Positions 1 to 11,998 of a stretch of 64,000 nt of DNA are shown piece by piece. Source of the stretch: Strigops habroptila (Eukaryota > Chordata > Aves > Psittaciformes > Psittacidae); contig NC_044277.2 of NCBI RefSeq assembly GCF_004027225.2, positions 93,322,283-93,386,282 on the forward strand, given 5' to 3'. The translations under genes and the position numbers were made by a program. Each line of letters starts with the position of its first letter. Positions within the stretch are counted from its first letter, which is position 1. The notes under the pieces were generated by a model. The model was not told where the DNA came from, made no database searches, and saw only the letters and a program-made list of their open reading frames with translations.

Positions 1-750
1 ATGCTAAAATGAAATCACACTGCTAGCACTGTGCTGGAACTCTCCATTTTTAATTACTATTCAATTACAATTTAAAAAACCCCAATAAATGGCCTTAGTC
101 TTTATCTTGCTCAGTGGGACAGCAGAGGCTGAGGTAAATGCAGGGAAAATCTGTATGATACTTTTTTCGCCAGTGTTTTGAACTTTGTGTTCATTTACAT
201 CTGACATTACAAAGCCTGAATATAAAATACTGCCAAGTCATGAGTGTAAGAAAACTGCACCTACTTGCATGTAAGCTGGTCAGAATTCAGGCCCGGGAAT
301 ATTTAATCCCTGCAGACTGTCAGTAGTCTGGCAAATATGAGTGCAAACCCTCACCCAGAATAATGTTAGGGCCTCATTCACATTTGGCTTAATCTACTTT
401 GGAAAAGGAAATACCTTGTGACATTCTTCAGTGGCCTCTATGGACAAATAAATAAAAGATTTAATGGAGCCTTCACAGTAGGACATTGGCAACCAAGGAG
501 GACCCTGAGGACTGGGTTGTATAAATTAGGCAGAACTTGGGATATTTTCAGAGCTCTGTAAGGGATGAGGAAGACGTCTTTCATCCACCCAAGTTCCTGG
601 GGCTCTGAGGGAAAAAAACTGCACCATGTTTAGCACAGGGAACCACTGTTTCTCTTGAGTGTTTTGAGGCTGTATGTCTGCATCATATAGGCTGGCCTCA
701 TTCCATCAAATACATTCCCCTGAATTGGATGCTGGATGGTAATGGCTTTT

Positions 751-850
751 AGTATGTCAGCACGTAATTAATTATGATAAACGTGCAAATTGTGTATTGT
801 ATCAATAGGCTGTATAGAGCCAACAGGGTGCACGTGACTAAAAATATAGT
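751..850. promoter_or_regulatory. Candidate homeodomain/E-box motif cluster
   Basis: GCACGT at 760-765 is matched by its reverse complement ACGTGC at 781-786. They flank an AT-rich core containing TAATTAATTA, a repeat of the homeodomain core TAAT/ATTA. A third ACGTG-type site, the E-box CACGTG, follows at about 832-837. Motif density alone is weak evidence. The call as a regulatory element is inference and would need cross-species conservation. Confidence 0.25.
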
Positions 851-1050
851 GATTAAAGGTCTGCAGTAGTAATGAGTACTGTGGCAGTATACCACACTGA
901 GTCACTGGGAGCTGTGCTGTCAATTACCTGTGGATTAAGGACCACTGCAATCTTAACCAGATCCCTTATGACCTGAATGGAAAGCCCCAAAGGGTTTTGT
1001 GGCACTGCCTCTTATAAATGCTCCATGACAGATCTCTTTTCAATTCCTAT

Positions 1051-1077
1051 TCTTTCTTTCTTCTTTTTTTTTTTTTT
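1051..1077. repeat. Pyrimidine microsatellite (TTTC/T)n
   Basis: Short TTTC repeats run into an uninterrupted tract of 14 T at 1064-1077. This is a simple repeat with no retroposon body beside it. Confidence 0.8.
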
Positions 1078-1212
1078 GAAAGAAAATCAGACTTCAAAGT
1101 AACAGCCTAACGATTAATATACCTTACAGTGTATATCCTATTACTTTTTTTTCTTGTCCCATTCATTAGCCTTCACTGTGGCTTCTGCACCTGGATGCTG
1201 AAGAGAAGGAGA

Positions 1213-1232
1213 GGGCGGGGTGGGTGGTGGGG
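1213..1232 (+). other. G-quadruplex motif
   Basis: Four G-runs of 3, 4, 3 and 4 are separated by loops of 1, 1 and 4 bases, which satisfies the usual G3+N1-7 rule on the plus strand. Folding and function are not shown by sequence. Confidence 0.7.
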
Positions 1233-1354
1233 AACAGATGATGAATGCCAAAAGAAAAAGTAATTGTGGTGATAAGGAGTTCTTGGAGAAAGAATCCTTT
1301 CCCTCATAATTTTCCAACCTCTTTTGGCTTTCATGTTAGTCTTTCATTGTTATT

Positions 1355-1386
1355 TGTGTGTGCATATACACATGTGTGTGTGTGCA
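1355..1386. repeat. (TG)n / TGCA microsatellite
   Basis: Alternating TG dinucleotides are interrupted by CATATACACA and then resume as TG. The tract is short and imperfect. Confidence 0.75.
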
Positions 1387-4300
1387 TATTAAGCACATTG
1401 TTATATGTAAAGAGGATGGTTCTTCATGTCAGTACATCAAGAAGAACTCAGAACCACTTTGTCAACATACATAAGCTATTAAACGATCCACAAATGACGT
1501 CTTTGAGGTCATCTTCTGTAGCCAGAATGAATTTCTCTTTAGCAGTACAGATGGATACTAGGAAAGCCAGCAGATGTATTGTAGCTAATCAGAAAGAGGC
1601 TCAGCAGGGTAACTAAAATCTCTGCTAGAATTCATATCCCTTCACAGAGTTTAATTAAAGAGCTTTGTGTGCATCCTTTTGTTTTATCTGTTGCCAGTGT
1701 TTTGTCTCCTATTGTGGCAGTTCCCTCGAATAACCATCAATTTGCTGTGATAATCTAATGAGGAGAACAAGCAGCACTGTTTAATTATATAAAAATGATA
1801 ATGAGCTTTGGCTGCCGAAGAGTTAAGGAGCTGCTGCTGGCCACTGGAATACAAAAGATCTGGTGCCAAAGGGGCCCCTGGAAGTCTGTGGCACTTCAGA
1901 CTTCATTGCTGAGCAGCAGTAACTGGCTTGAGCAAGCAGCAGGCCAGCAGAGCTTCCTTTGGGGAGAGGTAACTGAATTATTGAGCAGCCTCCTAGCAGC
2001 AGGAAGGGAACAGGCATGGGCAGATTTCTGTTTCACACCCCAGAAAAAATACAAGGCAATCAAAAGAAAGATCTCTTGTCCTACATAAGCACAATGCCTT
2101 TGGCACTGTACTCCATTCCTCATCCTCCTGGCAGAAGTTGGGAGTTTGGGCATAACCAGGTGTCCTCTGGTGCCATTTTGCTGCAGGAGGTAGCAGGAGA
2201 ACTTGGGGGAATGAGGTTCTGGCTTCTGGGGAAACATAAGCCAAGGTGCAGATTACTCAGGTATGCCTGTGCTCTATCCAAGAGTAGTGTGGATTCAGGT
2301 TTATCAAGAGATAACTCTTCTAAGAGGAAAAACTTTCCATTTTCAGACCTTTTTTTTTGCTTTCTTTTAACCAAAAGGTAAGTAAAGTCTTGTGCAACCT
2401 CTTTATTTTACATACAAACTATTTCGTCACTGAAGTTGTTGTTTTCTATTTTCTCTATCTGGGATCACGCTGAAGTAAGCATGGGGTGGGAAGCTTTGGA
2501 AAACAGGAACAGCAGTGGAGCAGAGGAAGATTAATTGCTGGAAGCCCTGTGTCTTAAAGCAGAGAAACAGGTCCCTGGAATTCAGCTTAATATTGGTGTG
2601 ACTGACTACCATGTGCATAGCATCCTGGTTAATCACAGCACTAATGAGCTCCTGAGGTATATAGTGCCTGTAGGGGCATACAAGCCAGGTCTCCAGGCAT
2701 CTTGCCACTTGGCTGGAATGTGTATGATGGTGCTGGCAATAACACATCCAGAACTGGGAATGTCTGTGAAGGCAATGGGAGGTGCTTTTCCATTCTCAGT
2801 GCATATCCTGGCCATACCACTGTGGGAGAGGAGGTGTAGGCAGGCAAGGGCATCAATGCAATTGAGGTAAGCTGGGATGAAACCTGTGGCAGAGCAATGT
2901 TGTTAGAAGTCTGACCTGAACAGGGCTGTGACAGTACTGCTTCTGATTGACACTGCTGTACAACTAGTACCCGGAAAGTGGAAAAAACCTTTGAGGAGCA
3001 CTCTGTTTTTACCAGGGTTTGTGTTGGTTGTATGTAAGAAAGACTGATTTGGGAAGGGTAGTACTGAGTCGATAAGAGATGCCTCTTTGCCTTTATTGCA
3101 GCATTCATCCTACAGTACACTATGCTGTGTATTTCTGTATCAGGAAAGGTGTGCTGGGATAGACAGAGTCTTAAACAAAGAGGTTAAGGTAAGCTTACAT
3201 TAGGAGCACTTTACAGGTGTAGGATAAAATTGCATTATACAGGCAAAGCATTTTTATTGCTACTGACAGTCTTTTAGACCCTGACCCCTTTGACCAGGTC
3301 CTTTGTTTGCATGTGATTCTGCAAATTTCTCGTAAGGGCAAGTTAACAGGTGTGCCACCTTCCTTCCTTCCTTTGCTTATCCTCAGCACTTCTCCTCTGC
3401 AACTCATACTGTCCATAACAGGGTTATTGATCTGCTTTCCTTCACTGGATCCTCCAGTCCAGTCCTTCAGTCCTGCCACTGTCTCTACTCTATTTCATGA
3501 TATTCCTTGCCCTTATCCTTCTTTCATCCTTGTGGGCATTGAAGCCAAGACAATGCTGTTCAGCCCAAGAATCACAGAACTCCTTTGGCTCTGGTCTTTT
3601 GTGTTCCAGTGGCCAGCCATGGCAACTCCTGCACAACCAAGGCACATTATCACTTTTAACATGAGGAGTACTACGCACCTTCCTCATTAGGAAAGATGTA
3701 AATCTGAATTGCCTCCTCCTCTTTTAGCTTCACTCTTTTTAACATCCCCTTCCATTTATAACCCAGTCTCGTAAGTTCATTCTGCATGCCATCTATGTAA
3801 TACATCCTTTTCTCTCTACCCAGGCAACTACAACTTTGCTGTTATAACTTCAGCTCTTGTTATCTTATGGATCAGTCACTGTACTTATCCTGTCATAAAC
3901 CCGACAGATGTACCCTACCCAGTCCCAGTGCTCCTGCAAAGATAACTTTCCCAATGCTCAAGTTTAACCATGTTGTCTGTTCTCTGTGCTTTCCCATTGC
4001 CTTGCTCTAGAAACTTTTGCTGCTTGTTTTTACTTCAAGGCTTATCATGGTCTGTGTTCTCCCTACCTATCATCACCTCCTCAGTACTGAAGAGTTAGCC
4101 TCCACCTCTAATAGCACACAGTCCTGGCCTCCCCTGAGCGATTATTCCATTTTGAAACTGTGTTAATACTTGAAAGGAGTGTCCTGTGAAGCGCTGCAAA
4201 GCAGCTTCTTTTGGCTTTTACCATCCATTCATAAGACTCTTCCTTCCCACACCGCCTCTTAAAAGACTTTATGTATGGCTAATGTGCTGGCTGCCGTTGT

Positions 4301-7300
4301 CTTATTTTACTCCCTTCCCTGGCCATACTGCCCCAACATTTTACACTCAGGTCATGAATGGTTTGAGATTGGGACTGTCACTCTGTTCTGTCCAGGTACA
4401 GCACATAGCACGAGGGGAATGTGGTCTGTGTAATGGGCTTCTACACACTTCAGTAATAAATCCTTATGCAGCAGAACACCTGTAAAAGCAAAGAGTTACA
4501 TGATAATAACATAGTAAAATTGTCACCCTGCCCCTGCTGAAATGAGTAATCCAGAAGAAAAGCAGAGTGGCTGGTATCTTCACACCCACATTCAGCTTAT
4601 TCGAGCTCAATAGAGACCCCATCTATTTCTGCTCCTGCCTGACATAGCTTATGCTGAAACCTGAGGATGCGAGTTACAGTAATATTGCCTGGAGGACACT
4701 TCTAGCTAGGCTGTGTACTGGGGGAGATATCTGTGAGCACACAGCACCTCCAAATATAGCTAGCGCAGTTAAGGACTTGCAGTTGGCCCCACCGCTATGC
4801 TGATGGAAAGGATTGCGTGGGCACTTCATTTGTTTCAGCAGAGATGCATCAGATTATCTCAAACTATATTGGTGGCTTTAACTGGCTGGGCTGGGTGTGC
4901 ACTGTTGCAGACTGGGGGGCACGTGCAAACCCCCTGGGTGCTTTTGAGACAGTAAATCCTGGCAATGGGGTGGTGGAAACAGCCGTGGGGTGGGAGAGGA
5001 GGAGCAACTGTAATGTCTTCAGCCTCGCAGCTGTGTGCAGTGTAAGCTTTTATCTACAGCAGCACTGTACTTAGAAAAAAAAGTAGTCTTTTCCTTTTGC
5101 AGAGACTCGGGAAAATATTGCCTTCATTCTTGATGAACTAAAATCCTTCGTTATCCATGGAGTTTGACTGGTGTCGCATTGAAATGAACTTCAAAGCAAA
5201 CTCACGTCGAAACTGCTAGAGACTTAATTTTTGCTTGGTTTTGATACAAAACATGAAAATCACCTCAGGCTAGCTGGCAATGCTTGTGACGAGCAAATCT
5301 TTGGGTGAAACAAGAGAGGGCTTCCAGTTTCTAATGAAATCCTCTTCACCCCCCACCCCCCAGTCCACTGGGCATTTACATGGTTTTCTTGTGAACATTT
5401 CACGCAGCTTTGAAAATCAAATGCTTCCTTACAGGAAATGTTTTTTCTCTGTTGTGCATCTTTTGTGGCTGGCTGCCAAGAGATCCTGATCCAACACCCA
5501 GCTGTGCTTCTATGACCGGCTTTTGTGACCGTGGAAAATCATTTTTTTACTTCTGCCTCCACCGTTTTCTTCTCTGTTGAATATGTATAAATGAAATCAG
5601 AGCCTGTATGTTCTTTGCAGCCATACTGGGCAGAAATGTGATAGCAAAAGGTTAGACTTCTTGGTATCTTAAAAAGCCTCTGAGAAATTAAACATAAACT
5701 TTTTTTTTAATCTGATAATAATTATTTTGCATCCCCAGGGTGAGAGCCATGCAATATTTTAATGTAAGTTAAAACAGTAAGTGACAAAATGCTTATCCTA
5801 TATTAAGCTTTGCTAAATGGGGGAGGAGATAAAGCTTTTGCAAGGAATATGCACAGAAAACAGTCTCCTTTTCTGGAAAACACGTTTTACTGGTATGCAT
5901 GCTTTTATACTGTCTTAAGGCATTCTGAAGCGACAAGGTTGCAAAAGCAATCTCTGTTAGCTCCATTTTGACTTAAACAATGAGGTAATTACTAATGTGG
6001 TAATTTCACGTGGGCAGATGCGTGAAAAACCAGAAGACATCCTTCTTTACACTTATGCAACCGTGAATGAGTGTTGCAGTTATAAATACCAAAAAACAGG
6101 GGGGAAGGAGGTGTGGGGAGCAGGACCAGGCCTGGCAAAAAAGCTGGGCTTTATACATCCAAAGCCCTTCACTTACATTCTGAAAGCAAGGCCAAATCAA
6201 ATTAACAAGAGGTAATAATGCCTAACAGGAACGCTTTGTGGACTACCATGTTATAGTGACTGCAGAACGTGTCCCTGGCAAGTGACATGTACACATGGTG
6301 CCTATACATGTGGCATCACTGCACTGAGGACACGAGGACTGAGCAGTTGGAGGCTTTTGGGTGGCGTTCAGGTAGATGCCAGCAGGAATCCATTTGTCCC
6401 TCAACGAGGTTTCTTTTGCACTTTACAAATCAGGGATTCAGCAGGTGTGGAGACCAAATGCCCATTTTTGATCTGGGACACAGATGCAGCCTTGAGTATA
6501 CAAGAAACACAATACACCATCTTATAAAAAATTTACCTTTGTTTCTTTCTCTTTAGTTTTGAAGTTAACATTGTGACCAATGTTCTATGTTAAAAAATAA
6601 CATGCTTGGACATCTTTCTTAAGGCAATTACAAGAAAATAGCATCCGAAATAAATATCTTTCCATTTGATTTGTTTTATTTGGGTTTGAAGTATGTAAGA
6701 TTTGTGCTTCCAATTTCTTTCTCCTCATCTTTGGCACTGGATTTGATGTATGTTTCTTTTCTTATTAGTGAAAGCTGAGGCTTTCTCTGACTGTGAAACT
6801 GGTTTAAGTATTTCCTGCTTTTCCAATCTGTCCCCCCAGTCTGTTAGCTGGCCTGAAACAGTGGTTTGTGGTTAAATTTTGGATTTCTGAAAATAATGGT
6901 TAAAAAATGTTGCCTTCCATTTTTTTTCCTTAAGGTGTACTTTCATATGTTTTCATAATCATACTGTCGTCAGTAGAACTTATGAAATGGCATTGTGAAG
7001 ATAGCTTACCCATGCTATAATGGCCTTTCAGATCATCATCCCTGCATTTCATTAAGCTTCCTTCTGAAATGGAGGCCTCAAGATGGTAATGCCTAGGTTT
7101 CCTACAGGACATTGTTTTTCACCAATTATTTACTTCAGTGGTATGGCACTGAGGAAGTGATTACAGTTATACTCCTGGTCATACATTTCCCCAGGAGAAG
7201 TCCACCTACAGTAGACTTAGTTAAGGCATATTTGATCCTCCAGAGATTTCCAGTTCTTTTGACATCTGCAAGATATGATTTCATATTGTAAAGTGACTTG

Positions 7301-7410
7301 ATGTTGTAGTCTTCTCAAGAGAGTAGAGTAGACTGTGATTTGTTTCTCTGGGTCTTCGTTGTTATCCATATCCTTCCAGTCCTTGATGAAGACAGGGTAA
7401 CCTTACTTCT

Positions 7411-7429
7411 CCCTCCCTTCCCCGCCCCC
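7411..7429 (-). other. G-quadruplex motif
   Basis: Plus-strand C-runs of 3, 3, 4 and 5 are separated by 1, 2 and 1 bases, so the minus strand carries a canonical short-loop G4 motif. Confidence 0.75.
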
Positions 7430-10235
7430 AATCCATTTTGTTAGCTAATAATTCAGAGAGAAATTCTTCTTAACAGGCTGGTAATATTAGAGTCATCAAA
7501 GTGAATTTGCACCCTGCCTCCTCAGGCTTGTCAGTCTCAGGAGGACTAACAAGTAGGTCCTGCTAGCAGGCACAGCATCTGTCAGAGATTGGAAAAATTC
7601 TGTGCCCACAGCCAGTTGTTGGTGGACTGTGGAACAAATCTGTGAGGGGAAAAGTCCCTTCTGGACTGTGCAGCTTTATAAAACAAGCAAACAAAAAAAG
7701 CAGTATCAGCCTGAGAACCGCCTGTTTGCTGGCCTCTAAGTCAATCAGGCTTACAGTTAAAATAACCTACCAACCTACCACCAATTAAAAAAACCCCAAA
7801 ACTGTAATCTATAATTGCTCCTATCTGTTAGGAGGGTTTTGGGTTTTCCTTTTTATCCTGTATTTTCATCTACTGAAACCTGGTTCAAATAAGTAGAAGT
7901 AGAAAAAAATCTAATGTTTCAGCAAGGGCTCTTTAGGAATTTCAGTAAGACTTTTTAAAAAAACATGCACTTTAATGTGCCCATTAATTTGCTGCACTTT
8001 CCATTGGGGAAGGCTGCTATGGCATCCTCATACTCATCTTAAGTTTAGAGGTGTCATTGATTAATCTGTTGCTGAGTGGTCATTCTTAATGGACTCTATT
8101 GTCCAATGGGCCATCGGGGCCCATCAGCTGGCAGACTGACAGGCTCTCTACATGCTCTATTCAGTCTAAGTGGCTGGTTTGGCATACCTGCATTTGCAAA
8201 TCCCATCATTTTGCTCAATAAAAAGCTTGCAGTACTTCATGGTGGTCAGGGAAGCTTGAGCTGACACTGCCACTGTAGTACTGATGGGTTTAGGTTGTGG
8301 GCACTTGTGGGTTTTTTCCCTAATTCACAGAATTTTTTACAAAATTTGTTTTAACAAGGAGAGTGAGCTTTTTGAACAGAAAATCGGGGACATCTCTGTT
8401 TGCTTGAATCTCAGGACTGTGGGTGTTTGTTGACAGAAGTGCCCTAACCTGTGGGATGAGCTTGGGGGTTTGCTTAGCCAGGATAAAAGAAGAAATTGAA
8501 TTTTTTGCTAGATGAGGCGTGTTAAAGGTGCTGAGTTTTGTAGTTATTCCTCTACATAATTGCATTGCATTTCCTTGTGAGCTTGGACTTCAGAATATTT
8601 TTCACCAGGTCCCAGTACCTATCACCTAAATGTATGAGGATCTTAGCTTGCATTTTCTTGAAGCACATTTCTTTGCCTTGTGGTTGCCAAGAAATGCTTG
8701 GAAACACTGCTGAATTGCCTACATAAGAGTTCTTTTAAAGTGAATCTACAAAAAAAATACAAAGCCACGACTTAATTACCTTTTACATTTAATAAAATCT
8801 TACGATTTTAGAGAGGCTGACTCATGATATTTGAATGCCAGGAGTTGGCAATACTGCTAGATGAAGTGTTAAATCATTTCAAGATCTTCCCTGATCATCA
8901 GCCTTTTTTCACAAAGAACAGTAAGGAGGCCACATACATATAACCAAAAAGTAAAGCTCATGCAAAGATGTCATTATTAGATGCTCAAAGTGGTGTGTCC
9001 TCTCCATGAAAGAATTTTGACCTGAGAGTGAATATGTTAATAACCACTCGTGTTACCTTCCAGGATCCAGGCAAAAAAAGTGTTTGAGCATGTCTTTCAA
9101 GATAATACTATACTGCTGGAATGTCTTCCATTACCTTGTGCTGCAACATATTACTTGAAAGAGTGATAGCATTTAAATAGTGTTGCTCAAATAACACAGC
9201 TCATGCCCACCTGCTTTGGATTTTGTTTTCCACTTCTAAAAATCCAAAGGAAAGGCAGAAATGTTTCAAACTAATTATTGGCCCCTGTGCAGGTCTTATC
9301 ACTTCCACTTCTCCCGTTTTCCCTGAGCACAAAAATCTTTTGTATTTGTGGTTTATGTATGTCTTGAGGTATTTTCTCTTGCTGTTTGACTACTACTACC
9401 TTTATGTGGTAAGCTCATGCCTCTGGGGCAGAGCACAGTGGAGGAGGATGTTTAAAATTAGGTGCAAAATTATAAATCTTTGATAAAATGCTGATAAATC
9501 TTTATGTAATGTACATTTAAAATCACTCAGAATCAAGAAATCATGTTGCCAAATCACAAGCCAGCAGTGCTGTTTCATGCTGACAGAGCCCTGTTGAAAG
9601 AAAATACTCTGGGTTTGGATTTTCTGACAAACTTTTCTGGATCCCACAGGCCTGCGAACAGAATATAAAATAGCTATTTTAATTATAAAGTAAAATAAAT
9701 ATCATTAGATGGTATTGGGACATTTTTAGCTAAGCTTGTTTTGTCAACATGAGACCTGTATCATGAGATATGGAGAAGCTGAGATGCATAGGACATTACC
9801 TATGTTGTAAGAATGGGCTTCCCGTTGTGGAAGTTGTATTGTGCCTTAGAGGCCTGTACAGTGCCCTCAACTAATAAACTGAAAGATACTTCTAAATCAG
9901 CTCCAGTTAACATAAATGGGTGAAAAGGGTGTAAATCACAAATATATTTCAATATATATTCATAAAAAATAAATTGTTTAGAAGCTGGGTCACCAATTAA
10001 TCAGAAATGCCATGGAAACAGCATCAGCTTTAGTAGCAACGATGAGATCACAGACAAGGGCTTTAAAAATAACACTGAATGATTCTGTGAATTTCTTGCC
10101 TGCTGTGCTTAATATTTTTAATCTGAAATTACTAACAAAAATATCTGTTGCTCTGGCAGATTTCAGGCACAGGTTCCTAACATGAGGGATAAAGCAAATG
10201 TCTTACTGTCTGCTGCAAAGGCAAAGCTTGGCCAT

Positions 10236-10348
10236 ATTCTTTCATAGGTATTTAGGGCCAAGAGCGACCATTACGGCCATGTAGTTTGACCTTCTACATA
10301 ACACAGACCAGAGAATTCAACTCAGTGGTTGCTGCCCTCAGGCTAGGT
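10236..10348 (-). mobile_element. Ancient CR1-type LINE relic, 3' end
   Basis: The plus strand reads TTTAGGGCC, then GCGACCATTACGGCCATGTA, then TTTGACCTTCTACATAACAC and AGAATTCAACTCAGTGGTT. This follows the word order of the old CR1 3' end found in turtle, crocodilian and bird genomes (GGGACCATTA, TCTGACCTCCTG, ATAACACAGGCCA, AGAATT...CAGTG). The opposite strand is the element's sense strand because CR1 3' UTRs read GGTCCCTT toward the tail. It is clearly more diverged than the other three copies. No coding part remains. The family assignment is from recognition, not alignment. Confidence 0.72.
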
Positions 10349-11969
10349 TTCAAAAGTGGAGAGAGATTTATTCCTTTCTTTTTTTTTCTTTTGATCCCTC
10401 AGTGTGTTCAACTTCTTGAATGGGGCTCTTTGTTAAAATGAAGATACTGTAATATTAATTTATGTTTTGTTTTCAGAATATACATATATAAGTACATAGG
10501 TGTGTGTACAGACACATATAAAATAGTTTGCATTTGTAATAATAGTTGGCACCACCATAGAGATGACTTCAGATTTAAAAGGATACACAGACTCTTAGGA
10601 AAACTGGGATAGGAAAAGCATGGCAGCTTCACATGCAAGACATCATGGGTCTCTCTGGTGAAGTGTTTATACTTGATATTAAGTCAGCATAGGGAGGGAT
10701 TAGAGGCCTACAGAGAGAAACAACTTGCCTTACCCTAAAGAAATTGCCAAAAATATAATGTAGGGCAGAGACCTCTCAGTTGGGGCTCGTTTTAAAAAGG
10801 CAGAAGCAGACCAGGAGCTCAGCCCTATGCAGGGAAGTTAAAAACTCTATCCCTATACCTACTGTGGGAAAAGGCTGGGTAGAAACATTCATGCTGAGAA
10901 GCAAGTGTGGAGCCGCCTGCTTTGCTAACCATTGCATCTGTGCTGGAGCAAAACTGCGAGACTTTTATGTTTTGCTTCAGAAAGTTTTTAGTGAAAGCTC
11001 CATTGAGATTTGTTTACCTTATGTGGGCTAAAAATAATTTTTAAAAAAGGCTGTAATCACTTCACTTACTCTAAGGAGTATGGTGAACATGATGGGATAC
11101 TGTGCAGTCCTTCAACTGTTTGGTGTTTACTGCCAGTGAAGATCCTTGGCCACTCTCAGAGAAACACTTTCTGTTTAGGGGTCCATTAAGTGCTCTAGTC
11201 TGATTAATGAAGCAGACTTATTTATTGTCACTAGAAGTTGCCCTGGAAGCTTACTTTAAGGGAAAACTACAATAAAAAGTTATCACACTTTGGATAGGTA
11301 GATATTTAAGAAGTAAGACTATATAAAAATGAATTTTTATTAGGATAGCTACCCTCTCTTTCACAATTCCCCTAATAACTATGACCAGGCTGAATGACCT
11401 CCTAGTGGGCCTTTTTATTGATACTTCCCAGCAGGCGTTTCAGTTTGATAAGTAGGTCAGGATTCAGTTGGTCGGATACCCATTTGAATGCATGACAAAC
11501 CAGAAGGATTTCAGCTTTGCTGTCAAAAAGGTTCTACTCTTTCATGTTCAGGTTATCTAATATCTAGAGGGCAGGTGCAGGGATTAAAAAAAAAATAAAA
11601 AAAATCACAGTAGGGAGAAGGATAGTAAGGAAAAGAAAGTATTAAAATTTAATCCTCTGACTGGTAGCATGACTAATGACTCCATAGTCTCTACTCTGCC
11701 ATTTCCCATCTACAACAGAATTGCCCTGCTGCAGATAGTCTTTAATGTCCCAAAACATTTTGTAGCCACCTTCAATTTTTGAAGTGATTTCCCACTTACT
11801 TATCATCCTATCTCTATCTTTTTGGAGTGGAGGAGAGGGTGTGTTGATACATTCTGCCCTCCTCCACAAAAATGCAGAAGGTCCAGGGGGCAAAACTGAA
11901 CTTGCTCTGACAATTCCTGCTTCTCCCTTTTCTCCACGCGCCGTGTCCTGGGAAGGGAGCTCATGCAAA

Positions 11970-11998
11970 TTTCCCAGTGCCCCTCTGGCACTGGGAAA
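11970..11998. other. Perfect 12-bp hairpin
   Basis: TTTCCCAGTGCC at 11970-11981 is followed by the 5-base spacer CCTCT and its exact reverse complement GGCACTGGGAAA at 11987-11998. The outer AAATTT at 11967-11972 could also pair with AAATTT at 12001-12006 if a few bases bulge. There is no rho-type or poly-T terminator context, and the stem is too short for a standard microRNA precursor. Confidence 0.85.

Larger units (their letters stand above)
1..10235. other. Unique non-coding sequence, no gene recognised
   Basis: I read both strands and found no frame with a recognisable protein domain. The longest open frame, on the minus strand at 2641-3120 (159 codons), has no family resemblance, no clear signal peptide and no repeat structure, and is the length chance can produce in a window this size. 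The block holds short simple repeats, two G4 motifs and one candidate regulatory cluster, listed separately. No tRNA, rRNA or other structural RNA was recognised. It is most likely intergenic or intronic sequence. Confidence 0.7.

Noticed and set aside
2641..3120. 159-codon minus-strand open frame, the longest in the window
   Set aside because: No recognisable domain, no repeat or signal structure, and a length that chance can produce in 64 kb on six frames.
5700..5775. Possible microexon: TTTGCATCCCCAG acceptor followed 25 bp later by a GTAAGTT donor
   Set aside because: Polypyrimidine tract is weak and there is no protein context; splice-like words occur often by chance.
8106..8124. ATGGGCC...GGCCCAT inverted repeat
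   Set aside because: Seven-base arms with a 5-base spacer are expected dozens of times by chance in this window.
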